Shown here: positions 11,095 to 22,713 of the stretch, piece after piece | Numbering within the stretch: the stretch's first letter is position 1 | Layout: every line of letters begins with the position of its first letter | Origin: Humulus lupulus | Lineage: Eukaryota; Streptophyta; Magnoliopsida; Rosales; Cannabaceae | Assembly (NCBI RefSeq): GCF_963169125.1 | Contig: NC_084802.1 | Location: 113,650,903 to 113,714,902, forward strand | Direction of reading: 5' to 3' | DNA: 64,000 nt | Program-made: the position numbers and the translations under genes | Notes under the pieces: generated by a model | What the model was told of the DNA's origin: nothing | Databases searched by the model: none | The model's input: only the letters and a program-made list of their open reading frames with translations

Positions 11095-11917
11095 TATATG
11101 CCCTAGGGAAGTTACTTGCTCCAGCCAAAACTCACACTTAGAGAACTTAGCTTATAGCTGATGTTCTCGTAGCTTTTCAAGATCAACCTCAAATGCTCCT
11201 CATGCTCCTCATTGGTCTTTGAGTAAATAAAGATATCATCTATGAACACTTTCAAAAACTTGTCCAAATAGTCCTTAAATACCGTGTTCATCATGTCCAT
11301 AAATGTTGCTGGGCATTAGTGAGTCCAAAAAACATCAGTAGGAACTCATAGTGCCCGTAGCGAGTTCTAAAAGTCATTTTCGGAATGTCTCCCTCTTTCA
11401 CTTTCAACTGGTGATACCCGGATCGCAGATCAATCTTTGAGAATACTGCTGCCCCTTGTAGTTGATCAAAAAGTTCATCTATCCTAGGCAAAGGATATTT
11501 GTTCTTAATGGTGACCTTATTGAGTTCTCAGTAATCGATGCACATTCTCATGCACCCGTCCTTCTTTTTCACAAATAGGATTGGTGTTCCCTAAGGTGCA
11601 TGGCTAGGTCTTATGAACCCCTTGTACAACAACTCCTGTAGCTGGTTGTTAAGTTCCTTCAAATCTACAGGTGCCATTCGATAAGGCGCTTTAGAGATCG
11701 GTGTTGTTTCTGGTGCAAGCTCGATCACAAACTCGATTTCTCTGTCCTGGGGTAATCTTGGTAATTCCTCGAGAAACACCTCCGGGAACTCACAAACAAT
11801 ATGCAAATTTTCCGTTTTTAACTCTAACTCCTTGGATTTATCCACCACACTAGCCAGAAACATCGAACAACAATGTCGCATCATATTCCGTGCTTCTAGT
11901 GCCGATATTATGGGTGT
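11095..11917 (-). pseudogene. gypsy-1 reverse transcriptase
   Basis: Fingers and palm of a Ty3/gypsy RT can be followed through two frameshifts (near 11300 and 11105) and several stops (for example after SHAP near 11590). Motifs seen, in order: [81 protein letters not shown], and [10 protein letters not shown] with the FIDD catalytic pair kept. The usual [10 protein letters not shown] region is crossed by the first frameshift. It lies between protease (from 11918) and RNase H in the normal pol order. Confidence 0.85.
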
Positions 11918-12355
11918 TCAAAAACCCGCTACTTCTCCTTTTAAGGAAAATACCTCTCCTTCTTTTGGTCTGAACTCTACAGTCTTCTTTCGACAGTCTA
12001 TTGTCTCCCCATGTTTGGATAACCAATCCATGCCAAGTATGACATCATAATCTAGTATACTAAGTTCTATAAGGTCTGTTGGGCACTCCCTACCCTCTAT
12101 CATTATAGGCGTTGACGACAACCACCTAGTTGACAACATCACGTCTCCCAACGAAAACATTGTACTAAAGTTATGCTCAAATAGTTTGCAAGGCATACTC
12201 AACTTATCAATAACATTCATGGAAATATAAGAGTGAGTCGCTCCAAAATCAATGAGGACTCTACACATCATACCAGATATAGGAATTTGACCTGTGACTA
12301 CGGTGTTTCTGTTGGCTGCTTCATTCTGAGTTAAGGCAAGAACTCGTGTTGGCAC
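11918..12355 (-). pseudogene. gypsy-1 aspartic protease
   Basis: The retropepsin domain would cleave the gag-pol polyprotein. The frame is open for 145 codons: GQIPISGMMCRVLIDFGATHSYI, then VILGMDWLSKHGETIDC near the C-terminus. The catalytic Asp-Ser/Thr-Gly motif reads Asp-Phe-Gly here, a change expected to kill it. A TAG follows Gly-Phe at 11915-11917. It is in the same frame as the RT start downstream and the gag zinc knuckle upstream. Confidence 0.85.
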
Positions 12356-12376
12356 TAGATTGTTGTTACTATTCTT

Positions 12377-12861
12377 TCATTGCGGGCAATTATTTCTTAG
12401 ATTTCCTACCTGACTGCATTTAAAACAGTAATTGGTATCGGCTTGGTATTCTCCCGGGTGTCTTTTCGAGCATCTAGGACAGATGGGATGCTCGACAATG
12501 TTGCCTTGGTGATTCCCACGGTTCCGGTCATTATAGCGATTGTTGCAGTTGTTGTGGTGGTTCTGAGTGTTGTGACTGTGGTTATTCATGGCCGGGGGCC
12601 TTGGTCTCTTATCAGTGCCACTATTCTGCCCTTCATTAGCTTTCCTTTTGTTACCCTCATTGAAGCCCTTGTTTCAGTAGTTCTCTCTTCTGGCAGCATT
12701 CTCCTTCCATATCCGATCTTCCAAATATTCTGCTTCAAGTGCCCTATCAAGTACTTCTGCATAACTGACCACTTAAGCACTAGTCATCATAACATCCCTA
12801 GCGATCATCGGCTTGAGTCCCCTTACAAACCTTTGGCCTCGCAGAGTTTCAGTTGGCACAT
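12377..12861 (-). pseudogene. gypsy-1 gag, C-terminal half with damaged zinc knuckle
   Basis: The remnant starts in the middle of capsid (VPTETLRGQRFVRGLKPMIARDV), continues through a DRALEAEYLEDRIWKE segment and a basic Asn/His-rich linker (MNNHSHNTQNHHNN), and ends in CPRCSKRHPGEY and CFKCSQVGNLRNNC. In the last motif the zinc-binding His of C-X2-C-X4-H-X4-C is Asn, and in the first the GEC cysteine is Tyr. TAA and TGA stops occur near 12780 and 12665. The N-terminal gag and primer binding site are absent. Sequence changes abruptly to LTR near 12862. Confidence 0.8.
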
Positions 12862-14865
12862 AATTACTTAGAAATAATAAAGGCTTGAAATTATTTGAGA
12901 CTAAAGATATAATAAATCAATTTATTATTTTTAAATTACTTAGAAATTATAAAGGCTAGAAATTATTTAAAATACTTATAATTGTCATGTTTCCATAGAA
13001 AATAACAATTTTATTTAAATTAATAAAATTACAAACCCATGTGAGAAAAATATAAATTTTAGGTGTGGTAAAAATATATTTTGTTTATATTATTTAAGAC
13101 TAAATTTTATGTAGAATAAGTTCATAAGTGACTATCAAATAATTATCTTTAAATTATTAAACTAAACTTTCAGCCACCATTTAATTTATTTAAAAATCAC
13201 AAGTGAATTAATCTCAATATTTTTCTTAATTGAAATAAATAAAAAAAATCATACCTATTAAAATGAACACTCATAGTTACATTTAAAGATACCATTTTTA
13301 ATATTTACATAGTTTAGAGTGTTAATTTATTTCAACATACACACAAAATTCCTTTCATTTAAAAGACAACTTCTCATTTTACCAATAAAAAATTCCAGCA
13401 ACAATAGATACTTTCAAAAATCACCATCTTGATTTTAAAAACTCATATTTTCTCTAAAATTATAAAAAATAAACTGTAGGTATTTATTTGAGTAAAAAAA
13501 TATAATTTTAATGTATATTAAAATTCCATTTAATTTCTGAAAAACATAATGGCACTTGCAAAATTATTTAAGCATGCAAAAACATTTTTCTCATCATATT
13601 TCACCCATTTATACACAAAAATCAGCAAGCACTTAAAGTCATGAAATTCATCCTTTTTCATCATGCCTCACAAAATTCACACATTAATCATGCATGTTTA
13701 ATCAACACAATTCAAACACAAGCCCTAGCATGTTTCTACACCTCTTTTAAATATTTTAATGTTACCATCAGCCTACAATAATTCATCAAACCACCTTAAA
13801 GCATACTCACAAATCATAAAAAATAATCATCTTTAACCCTGTCTTGAATATAACTCTTAACATGTTTCTATCATGTAAGTCTTCCAAGGGAGAACAAAAC
13901 TATCATATACCAATTTAAAATCTTACAAACAACCTATCATGTTTCAAAGATCTTTAATTGACATAAAAACATACAAAAAAACAATCATGCTTTGAACACC
14001 ACCCCTAGGCTGAAACCCTCATAGCCCAAAATAATCACATCCCTTCATAAAAAATAAAAACACCCATCATCATATTTAGTAGATCACAAACTAAAATCAT
14101 TGCATGCTTTTACAGGAAACCTTAAAATCAAACAAACCATAGCATCATATTATAGGGAGAAAACATAGGTGTCACAACATCAACTATTACCATGCTTCTT
14201 ATAACAAACCTTCTAACCCAAAATCAACAAGAAACAAATCATTATACCATCATCTCATGTAATCCAAGAATACAAAAAAACAAAAAGGGCTAAGGGTTCG
14301 TTACCACTATTGATTGTAAAATCCAGAACACCCAAAGTGACCAATACTCCAACTATATCACCCCTTGTTCATTTTATTTGATTTTATCTTAATTGGTAGA
14401 AAAAATAAAAATGACAACCTCCACTCCCTTTATAGCTATTTTCTTCATTTTAATTGCCAAATAAAATAGGAATAAAATCACTCACCTTCCCACTATGCTC
14501 ACACGTTCACACTCTCCATTTCCCTTTCTTTAATTTTATTTTCAATTAAATAATTACATAAATCTAATATAAGGAAACTATAAAGTGTGTAGAAAACTCT
14601 ACACAAGTGCACCATGCAACCAGGCACATGCAAACACTCAATAATTAGGATGTATCACTACATACCATGAACCTTGGTGCATTCAATCAAAAATCAATTA
14701 TTCACATATTAAAATAAATAAATAATTAACAATTAAATTCACAAAATTCTACCAAAAAATTCTAACAATTAATTTAAACAAATAAATAAACTAATTCACA
14801 AGACTTAACAATTAAATAAAATAAAACACAAAATTTAAATAATAAAAAAAATTTGGTGCGCTACA
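12862..14865 (-). repeat. gypsy-1 5' LTR (3' end truncated)
   Basis: About 2.0 kb. The minus strand starts TGTAGCGCACCAAATTTTT at 14865, like the 3' LTR at 19-1. A second copy lies at 44253-46563 in the same orientation. The low-coordinate end adjoins mid-gag and has no primer binding site, so the LTR tail was deleted together with it. No reading frame of note is inside. A local duplication (TTACTTAGAAAT...AAAGGC) occurs at 12864 and 12936. Confidence 0.75.
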
Positions 14866-16006
14866 AATTAGAAATTCAAATAAGGAGTCATCTTTTTAAG
14901 AAAAATAAAACAACTTAAATTTCAAAATTAAAAATGAAAATTTTAAATTACCATTATCATCTTATTATTAATTAAATAAATATAATAATCAAAACTAATT
15001 TTAATTATCCATATTTATCTATTCACACGTAAATAAAATAATTGATTAAATCAATTTCTTCTATTTCTACACAATTTTGAAAATTGCACAAATGCAATAT
15101 TAAATTCTGCAACTTCAATTATCACATAATTGCACATTTATCCCAAAGAATAAATATTATCTCAAATAGCCCATTCACAGTTTGACACTTGTATCTACTC
15201 TTACCTTGAATAGTGTTGATAGAGCGGCCTCGGGGACCTATGGACAATTAATTCCAAGCTCCAATAAATAAAAGAATATTAACAAAAACTCTTTGATTCA
15301 ATAATCATATTTATTAATCTCATGATTATTCCACTATAAATATGACACTGAACTCTTCAGACTTAAAGACATATATTTATTGAGTACTTTATTGTAACCA
15401 TAAAGTGTCCATTGATATAATCATTACACACAAATTAATCCTCTATTGATGACTCATAATTAAGTGCCGACAAAATTACCATTTTAATTATATCTTGATT
15501 CCTAGTTTACGATTGACTTTACTAGTGAAGGTTAATTCAAAATCTGATTATGAATTTGACGTCAATAACCTTTTTAGTTCCAAAAGCCAACCCAATAGGG
15601 AATCATCATTCAATCTATAAGAATGAATAGATTCCATGTCCGTTAAGCTATGTGCCCAGCCATATACATCATTGAGTCAACAAAACAATAGTTCTTAGCC
15701 TCGTCATTCTGACAAACCGTAACTCATGATTCAAAGGATAAAATGACATATATAGGAGTTCACAGTAACTTCAGGATTAAGATTAATTTGTATACAATCA
15801 TCAGTTGATGTGTTTTATAATACTACGAAACAATATTTAAATAAATATTATTAAATCACATCTGGTCCAGTTCTACATACTCTCATTATGCAAAGTTCCT
15901 CCACTAAAGTTTCCTACTACACTAGTAACCCAGATCTTGGTCACATGTATTTATAATAGTTGTGGACCGTACTAGCAGTAATTAATCTAAAGATTCCATA
16001 ACTTTA
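14866..16006 (-). repeat. copia A 3' LTR, left segment
   Basis: It matches the LTRs of copia B (27480-28608 and 41120-42250) in the same minus orientation. One example is the segment GGACCTATGGAC...CTCCAATAAATAAAAG at 15234-15275. On the left it is cut by the gypsy-1 insertion. On the right it stops at the CACTA unit (TTA, 16004-16006) and resumes at 25455. No gene is seen. Confidence 0.8.
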
Positions 16007-16245
16007 CACTACTACAAAATTGTACTTAGACGACATGCATGAGATGACGTTTGTAGTAGAACTGTTGTGTCATGTTAAAAATATACATGATACAACAGTC
16101 GCTCACAAACTATTATACCATGCAAATTAAAACTCACATGAAACGACAGTTCGAATGAGACTGTTGTAACATGCCTATTTTTAACATGAGACAACATTTC
16201 TACTTAAACTGTTGTCTAATACAATACGAATTTTCTAATCAATAC
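16007..16245. repeat. CACTA left terminal inverted repeat and subterminal repeats
   Basis: The 16-bp terminal repeat CACTACTACAAAATTG is followed by about four degenerate units in alternating orientation. They contain GAGACAACA or ACTGTTGTCTCATG-like strings (16030-16245). In CACTA elements such repeats bind the accessory transposition protein. Confidence 0.8.
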
Positions 16246-16594
16246 CAATTTTGAGACTATAAAGAAATATTTCCCTCTAAATTTATATTATCATTTATTT
16301 GAATAAATAATAATATATATCCAATTGGATGAAAGGTTTATCCTAAAATTTGTGAGATTTAAAATAAATTATGATTTAATTATAATATTTGGGATTAAAA
16401 GAAAGAGTTTTGATTAGTCAAGATTATTGGATTAAAATATTATTTAATTAAAAATGGTGTTTTTAAAAAATAAAATGAATTTAGTAAAGGACTAAATAGA
16501 GATGATTTTTTAAATTTGGGGCCAAAAGGAAATTAAAGAAATTGATTTTATAATAAGATTTTATTTAATAAAAGTAAAAAACTAAAGATATTAT

Positions 16595-16818
16595 TTTATT
16601 TTTCCTCTGACCTTGTTTCTCTTTTCCGATTTCTTCTTCTTCTTTTTTCCCCCAATTTCTTTTGCTGCTGCTCGTCGTCCCTGTCAATGAAGCGCCGAAC
16701 GAGACAAACATTGTTGTCTCTGCATCTGAGCATCTCATTAATTTTCTGAGCACGGCAAAGGCGTAACTTTTGGGCAGATTTGGGGAAGCAAGAACTTCCG
16801 GTGTCTGGGAAAATCTGG
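16595..16818 (+). other. Possible 5' untranslated exon of the captured PHD gene
   Basis: A CT-rich tract (CTTCTTCTTCTTTTTTCCCC, near 16633) is followed by leader-like sequence ending at a good splice donor, CTGG|GTAAGC, at 16818/16819. An acceptor candidate (AAAAACAG) lies at 17476, upstream of the ATG at 17541. This is inferred only from splice signals. No protein evidence supports it. Confidence 0.3.
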
Positions 16819-17540
16819 GTAAGCATCTCTTTCAAATGACATTCTTACAGATTTGGTGATTTCCGGCATTAGCATATTTGGTTGTTCTTTGTGGTGAATT
16901 TATTATATGTGGGAAATAGTTAAGTTCTGTTCTGGGTTTGATAATAGGTGTGGTTATTTGGGGCTTCTTCTCTTTAAATGCGAATTTGTAAGGGTATTGA
17001 CTCATGTTGTACCATTGTATGTCTTTGTATTGTAAAGAAAGAAGAAGAAGAAATTGCGGTAAAGCTATGGGCAGAAATCAAGATCGTAATTTCTATTAAG
17101 TATCTTCCATTTGTGTTTCTTTCATTCTTTTTTGTTTTTTAGCATCTCTGTATCTATCTTTGTGTTATTCTATAAAATTTCAAAGTAAAGTACTGAGGTG
17201 CTTACTCTCAAAATTCCCAGATTTTATTTTTGTTCATAGATAACTTGTTCTACTTTTGTCTACAATTTGACTGATTTTAAGATGAATTGTTTTTCGGGTA
17301 TTTCTCTGTTTTGTTATTATTTGTAAGTAGCTTTTTATGGGCTGGTGTGTTGAGTAAGGTTAATAAGACAAATATATGTTATAAAACAAGTTTAAATATA
17401 GTTTGGTGAAGTTTTAATCTTACCCCTAGCGGAATGAAAGGTAGCCAGTAATGGTTGTAAAACACTGCAAAAACAGGTCATGAAGACACAATATTACCAG
17501 TTCAATATATAAGCATATATATAGTACTTACACTGTAACA

Positions 17541-19579
17541 ATGTTGACTAAAAAATTCGTCTTACCATGGGAACAAATAGCGAAATGCAGTGGTGATATA
17601 CCTGGCACAGAAAGAAGGGAAGTGCAATGGATAGATACTTGTGGGAGTGAGCTTGCTGAAATCAAGGAATTTGAGCCCAGGTATGGCATTCTTATAATTC
17701 ACTCAAGGTTTTGATTCCTTCCCTTTATAATTTATGCTTTACATAATAGCTCATGATAAAATTCTGTATTTTTTCTTTTCTCTTTCTCTCCCTTTATTTA
17801 TTTAGTTTTAATATGTTTGTTTTTGTCCTTGTTTAGTTGATCGGACTTATAATTTATTACTTCTGGATATGAAATAAATTTCTATTAGATTATTTATTTA
17901 TAATACTTGAATGTATGTGTGACTCGTTGTTGGTTCTCTGAGTATCATTGGACTTTGTTTACCTTTTGTTTACCTTTACCAAACTGAGGGCAACAGCCTT
18001 TCAAAGACAACAAGGCGTTTTCGTAGAAAATACTTGTGAGCATAAGCAAACTTGCCTCTGCATGGATGGTTTGAAAAATTGTTCACGGAGGCCTTGGAAA
18101 TTTTTTTTGGAGCATATGTATCAGTCTTTAAGTGAGAGTGAAGGTGGTATGCATGGATGCATTCAAGATGCACTTGAATTCTTTCCTGATATTAATCATG
18201 TAGCAAGAGCTAAGTGTGATCATCACATTGAGAATAGAGAGAGGTGCAGTTCACAACCACATAGTCTCTTAAAAGGATTTCAGAAAGAAGCTAGTGGGCA
18301 AGTGGGTGTTGTATCCAATGGACATTTAGATAGCTTAAATCATCGCTCAGTCACTGAGATGTGTCATCATACTTGTTTTGATATTCTAACATCAGAAAAG
18401 TTTACCTCACTCTGCAAGCTTTTGTTAGAAAACTTCCAAGAAATGAAGATTGACAGATTTTTTGACGTTACTCTTATAAACTCAAGGATGAAAGCTGGAG
18501 CCTACAACCATTCTCCTATGCTATTCCATTAAGATATTCAACAGGGTTGGGGAAAGCTTCAAGCAGTTGGTGCTGAGATGGTTTCTCTTGTGAAAAACCT
18601 CTCTAATTTTTCGAATTCTTGCTATAGTAAGCAGGTGGGGGGTTTAGTTCATAGCGCATTTGAAGATGGAAAACAAGAGTTCTGCCGCTGGGAATCTGAC
18701 GCTCACACTAAGGTGGATCGGGGAGAGGATTGATGTGAATACAGAACTTGCCCTTGTAGGCGTTGTGGATACAAAGCAGATGGGAGGGACTGTCTAGTTT
18801 GTGATTCATGTGAGGAGATGTATCACATATCCTGCATTGAACCAGCTGTTGAAGAGATTCCCCCAAAAAGTTGGTATTGTGCTGCTTGCACTGCCTGTGG
18901 AATTCGTTCACATCGTGAAAATTGTGTGGTGTGTGAGAGGATGAATAAGACTGTGGTTAAGGGTGTTGGTAATGGAAGTTCTTGTACAAATGAAGAGGCA
19001 CTTGAACTGGGTGATGATTCAAACTGTGGTACAGGTGAAGAAAAAGCATCAAAAAAGAGTGAAAGGATAGAGCGCTGTAAAATTTGTGACAGTGAGATAC
19101 GAGAAGGTGAGAAGGTAAAAATATGCGACCATCAATTCTGCCCCTTTAAACCCTATCATGCAAGGTGTTTGACAAAAAAGCAGCTAAAATAGTATGGTAC
19201 TACTGGCTGGTACTGCCTGTCTTGCTTGTGCAGATCTTGTCTTACTAATGAAGATGATGATGATATCATTATATGTGATGGCTGCGATTGTGCGTACCAT
19301 ATCTATTGTCTGAAACCAGAACTGACTAGTTTTCCAAAGGGACAGTGGTTTTGCAGATCGTGTGCAGATAAATTTCACGCAATAAGGACAGCAAAAAGGG
19401 CATATGAGAATTCTGAAAACAAACAAAAAAAGAAACGCAGTGAAAGAATAATGACATTTGAAAATCATGGAAAGTGGAAAAGTAAAGGAATCATGGGATC
19501 AGATAAAGGTGGAGGAATGGAGATGCTGTTAACTGTAGTCAATACTCTTAACTATGAAGAGGATTTGGCTGGCATTTAG
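17541..19579 (+). pseudogene. Captured PHD-finger protein gene, EHD3-like, three nonsense codons
   Basis: Exons 17541-17680 and 17989-19579 flank a GT/AG intron with matching phase, giving 577 codons with the final stop. The start MLTKKFVLPWEQIAKC is a tentative choice. The middle has LCKLLLENFQEMK...FFDVTLINSRMK, a segment I associate with plant PHD proteins of the EHD3 type. A first C4HC3 PHD finger (CRRC...CLVCDSC...YHISC...WYCAAC) lies at about residues 297-345. A second Cys/His block (CKICDSEI...CDHQFC...CRSCL...CDGCDCAYHIYC...WFCRSC) spans about 409-507. PHD fingers read histone tails in the nucleus. Three in-frame stops (TAA 18530, TGA 18731, TAG 19190) interrupt a single otherwise open frame. 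The retained intron shows DNA-level capture. The family name is from memory and moderate in confidence. Confidence 0.8.
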
Positions 19580-21261
19580 GTCAAAACTACTAGATAATGC
19601 TGGGATAGAGGGAGACTGTAATTTTCAGTCTCAACGAGTAATGTCTCACCTCTCAGGCGTATATCCTTGTGCTAATGATTTTCTTTTTTCCCTCGCTAAT
19701 TTCCTTTTGCCTCATTAATTTGAGGGCTGATATTTTGGTAGGTTGTAAGCTGAGTTCGATTTGATGATATATATATATTTTTTGATACGCATCTCAGGGA
19801 AGACTTCCTCCCCTTGTTGAAGTGAAAGGGTATGAGAATCACTACGTCAATCTGGTAGAGTGACCATTTTAATAGCCATTGTTGAATATGCATGTTTCTA
19901 ATCTTGTACCATACAAGTACATATGTTTGTTTCAAGAGCTATTAGAAGCTAATGTTTTTTTCAGTCATTCTTGTAAAATGCATAAAAACGAGTTATGAAA
20001 CAGCTGCTCTTGGTAATCAAAATTAAGGATATTTTTCTTTCTTCAAAAATAAAATAAAAAATTAAGCATGTTGTGTATGACTTGTAAATATAATGAAGGA
20101 AATGATAAAGCAAGGAAATGAGAATTTAGGACTGAAAGATAATTTCATCTTATATTTCATGGTGGTTATGTGTTTTCATATGTGAGACAGATATAAAATT
20201 TCATGAGTTTTTACACAAATAGGAAAATTGATTGGAGTTCTAATAGGTGTCTGTCCTTCTGTGTTAAGTTTGTCTTTAAATGTTATTGGTAGTTAAGATT
20301 TAAGAAAACAAGTTATTAAAACTTGTGAAAATCTGCAAAAGTAAGCTGGGCCAATCAATAATTGGTTTGTTTGTGTTAGAGATTAATGCACCAGTGGCTG
20401 AGAAATGCATATGCCACCTCAATTAATTAAGTATATTATTTATTGTGTGTCATATATTACTAATTTCTTTGCTATGGATGTGGTTAATTAGGGTATTGAA
20501 TACTAATTTCTATCTTTAATCTTTACAGGTAAAGGACTTGATCTTGATTTGTGTACTGAATCTGTGTCGGTGAAAGGTGAGTTAGGACTTTTATATTGTT
20601 GTATGTTTGTGGGAAGTTTGTGTTTGTGCAATTTAAAAGAACATTGACCAGTGAATCCAGTTTATTTATTAATTTTAGAAGGATTGGTTATTTAGAGCGT
20701 ATATTCACTTTAAAAGACTAGAGGATGATATTGAATTTGTTGAACTCTTGGAGGGGCGTGTTAGTTAATGGGAAGGGTATTTGCTTATCTGTTTTCTACT
20801 ATTGAGTTAATGCTTTGGTGTTATTATTTTCAAGTTATATATATACATATATGATTTATAGGAATATGATTCTTATCAACTTTGGAATCCTTTTAAAAAA
20901 TTCAAAACTTATTTTACTAAGTTTTTAAGTCTACCTTGTGTAGATTCCATTTCTTTGAGTAACCCCACCAAGTATCCCTCTGAGTTTCTGTCTACTTTCA
21001 AATAAGGCTAGATATGTTCCCATCTGGCTCAAGGTGAATGTGAATGTAAAGTGCGTCAATTTCTTCTCAGATCAAGAAAAATGGATGTTTTGTTGAGTTG
21101 GAGTCCTTGGGTGTGGTTTTGGCATTGATTGTTTATTTTGTTTGAGAGGAGGTCAATCCTTGAAATTGAAATAATTAATTGTAAAATATTATAGTAGTTA
21201 ATCTGTCTGTCTAATCTATTTTTGCTGGTTTCTTCTGACTTTGTTTGTGGTTCCATGACAG
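19580..21261 (+). other. Non-coding stretch between the two captured genes
   Basis: No protein-coding signal is seen. A 48-nt exon-like piece at 20529-20576 has a good acceptor (TTTACAG) and donor (GTGAGT). Another acceptor (CATGACAG) lies exactly before the ATG at 21262. These could be the 5' UTR exon and leader intron of the cystatin-like gene. The rest is AT-rich 3' flank of the PHD gene. Confidence 0.35.
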
Positions 21262-22044
21262 ATGGCAGAGGTGAATGGAAACAACATGGAAGAAGAGGTG
21301 GTACTGGTAGCAGGGAATAATAGTAATAATAATAAAAAATATGATTTTATTGATCCTTATGATCCTTATTGGGATGGGAAACCTTACCCAACACCAAAAT
21401 CCAAGCCCATCTACCCCTACCCAGATCAGCCAGAAGATTTTGAAGAAGATTTGTTAATTGTTGTAAACCAACTGAAACTCACTGATGTATTATCTCTTAC
21501 TCTGTCTCTTTATTTAAAGCACACCTCTCTCTCTCTCTCTATATATATATAAATATATATGTGTCAATTGTACTTGATATCTTACTTGCTAATATTTTCT
21601 TATTTGTATAGGGTTTTCATGTTGATTACCTTCCTAAAGGCAGAAGGTAGTGGCTTGCGTTTAACGTGCACTCTGCTGATGATGAAGGGGGTTGGAAAGC
21701 ATCTCTTGTAGCAGTTGCTGAATTTAACAGGCTCAAGGTTTGTTGGCTTAATAATTTCATGATATTTGTTTTAAAATAAATGAAACTTTAATTTTTTTAT
21801 GAATTTTCTTGAAATGTTTTCTTTCTTATCTTTTATATATGCATGCATGCAGGGTGCTGATTTGAAGCTTAGCAAGGTTCTGAGTGTGTTATCTGGGATG
21901 GCTGCAGGAGTGCATTACGATTTGATGTTGCAATGTACTGATGGTTGCTTCTATGAAGCTAGGATCTTCATGGAAATTGGCGATGCTACCGAGTTAATAA
22001 CATTTAGGCCTGCAAAACATTGGCCAAGGCCAACAATGATGTAA
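21262..22044 (+). pseudogene. Captured cystatin/monellin-like gene with one nonsense codon
   Basis: Three exons (21262-21486, 21612-21737, 21853-22044) are joined by two phase-0 introns with GT/AG ends and give 181 codons including TAA. The N-terminus is acidic, with YDPYWDGKPYPTPKSKP. The second half (VAVAEFNRLK, GADLKLSKVLSVLSGMAAGV, then HYDLMLQCTDGCFYEARIFM) matches the cystatin-fold pattern: helix AEFN, central hairpin where cystatins have Q-x-V-x-G, then a YEA strand. The Q-x-V-x-G inhibitor loop itself is not present (SGMAAG instead), so protease inhibition is doubtful. It resembles plant cystatin/monellin (DUF626-like) proteins. A TAG at 21648-21650, probably from CAG, is the only defect I see. 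It may otherwise be complete. Confidence 0.75.
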
Positions 22045-22280
22045 GAATTTAGTAGATAAGAAGATTGTGAAGAGGAGGAACTAGCCAATTAGGTGGTGCT
22101 GAAACCTCATGAACATAGATGGTACCAATGAACTAGGAAGAACTAGAAGACTTGGGGGAAGAAAATACCTTTTTTCATTTTATGCAAATGGTTTCTTTTG
22201 TTAATAATTTTGATTGATTGGTTCTTTCTTAAAAAAATTATTAAAAATCATGTTCTCTAAATAAACTTGATAGTATTTTA

Positions 22281-22428
22281 GAATTGATTTGTTATATTGC
22301 TCCTATTTTTAAAACCAAAATCTGCTATATAAAACCAAAATTGATTTGTTATATTGCTCCTATTTTTAAAACCAAAAAAGGGATTCTATATATATATATA
22401 TATAGAATTGATTTGTTATATTGCTCCA
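22281..22428 (+). repeat. Three-copy tandem repeat downstream of the cystatin-like gene
   Basis: Copies start at 22281, about 22339 and 22405. Each contains ATTGATTTGTTATATTGCTC; the first two continue with TATTTTTAAAACCAAAA. The third is truncated after the shared core and preceded by an AT microsatellite. Confidence 0.8.
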
Positions 22429-22713
22429 AAAAATTAAAAACTTTATGCTAATCCATAAAAGTTAAAGCAACAAAAATATAAGAATTTTAATGTCTACTCT
22501 ATTCAAGAATCGCAACCAGTAGTTGAATCTTCGTCTTAGTTTTTAAATTACCTAACTAAATCTTTTAAATATTAACACAACATTTTTCTTTTAATACCAT
22601 GTAATATATTTTCATTATTTCACATATTTAATATTTATTATGGAAATCATATAATTTTAAAATATTTCTGTTTTAAATTGTTTTAAATTCAAACATATGT
22701 AGTGCAAAACATA

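Larger units (their letters stand above)
1..14865 (-). mobile_element. gypsy-1: Tekay/Del-like Ty3/gypsy retrotransposon, degenerate, left end outside window
   Basis: On the minus strand the order is 5' LTR (14865 down to about 12867), partial gag, protease, reverse transcriptase, RNase H, integrase, polypurine tract and the first 19 bases of the 3' LTR. Both LTR starts read TGTAGC followed by a T-rich tract, which ties the 12867-14865 LTR to this pol. The primer binding site and N-terminal half of gag are missing. The pol is split by a copia solo LTR (1307-3208) and by copia C (3458-10409). The right flank at 14866 is the interior of the copia A 3' LTR, so gypsy-1 was inserted there. The IPLV...WE motif at the end of integrase resembles the group II chromodomain of Tekay chromoviruses. 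Every domain carries damage, so the copy is dead. Confidence 0.85.

Noticed and set aside
12862..12866. AATTA on both sides of 12867-14865 as a target duplication of a solo LTR
   Set aside because: The left flank is gypsy gag and the right flank is copia LTR, so removing the block does not restore one sequence. The match is expected by chance in AT-rich DNA.
12443..12871. Plus-strand hydrophobic frame resembling a membrane protein
   Set aside because: It is the antisense of the Asn/His-rich gag linker of gypsy-1.
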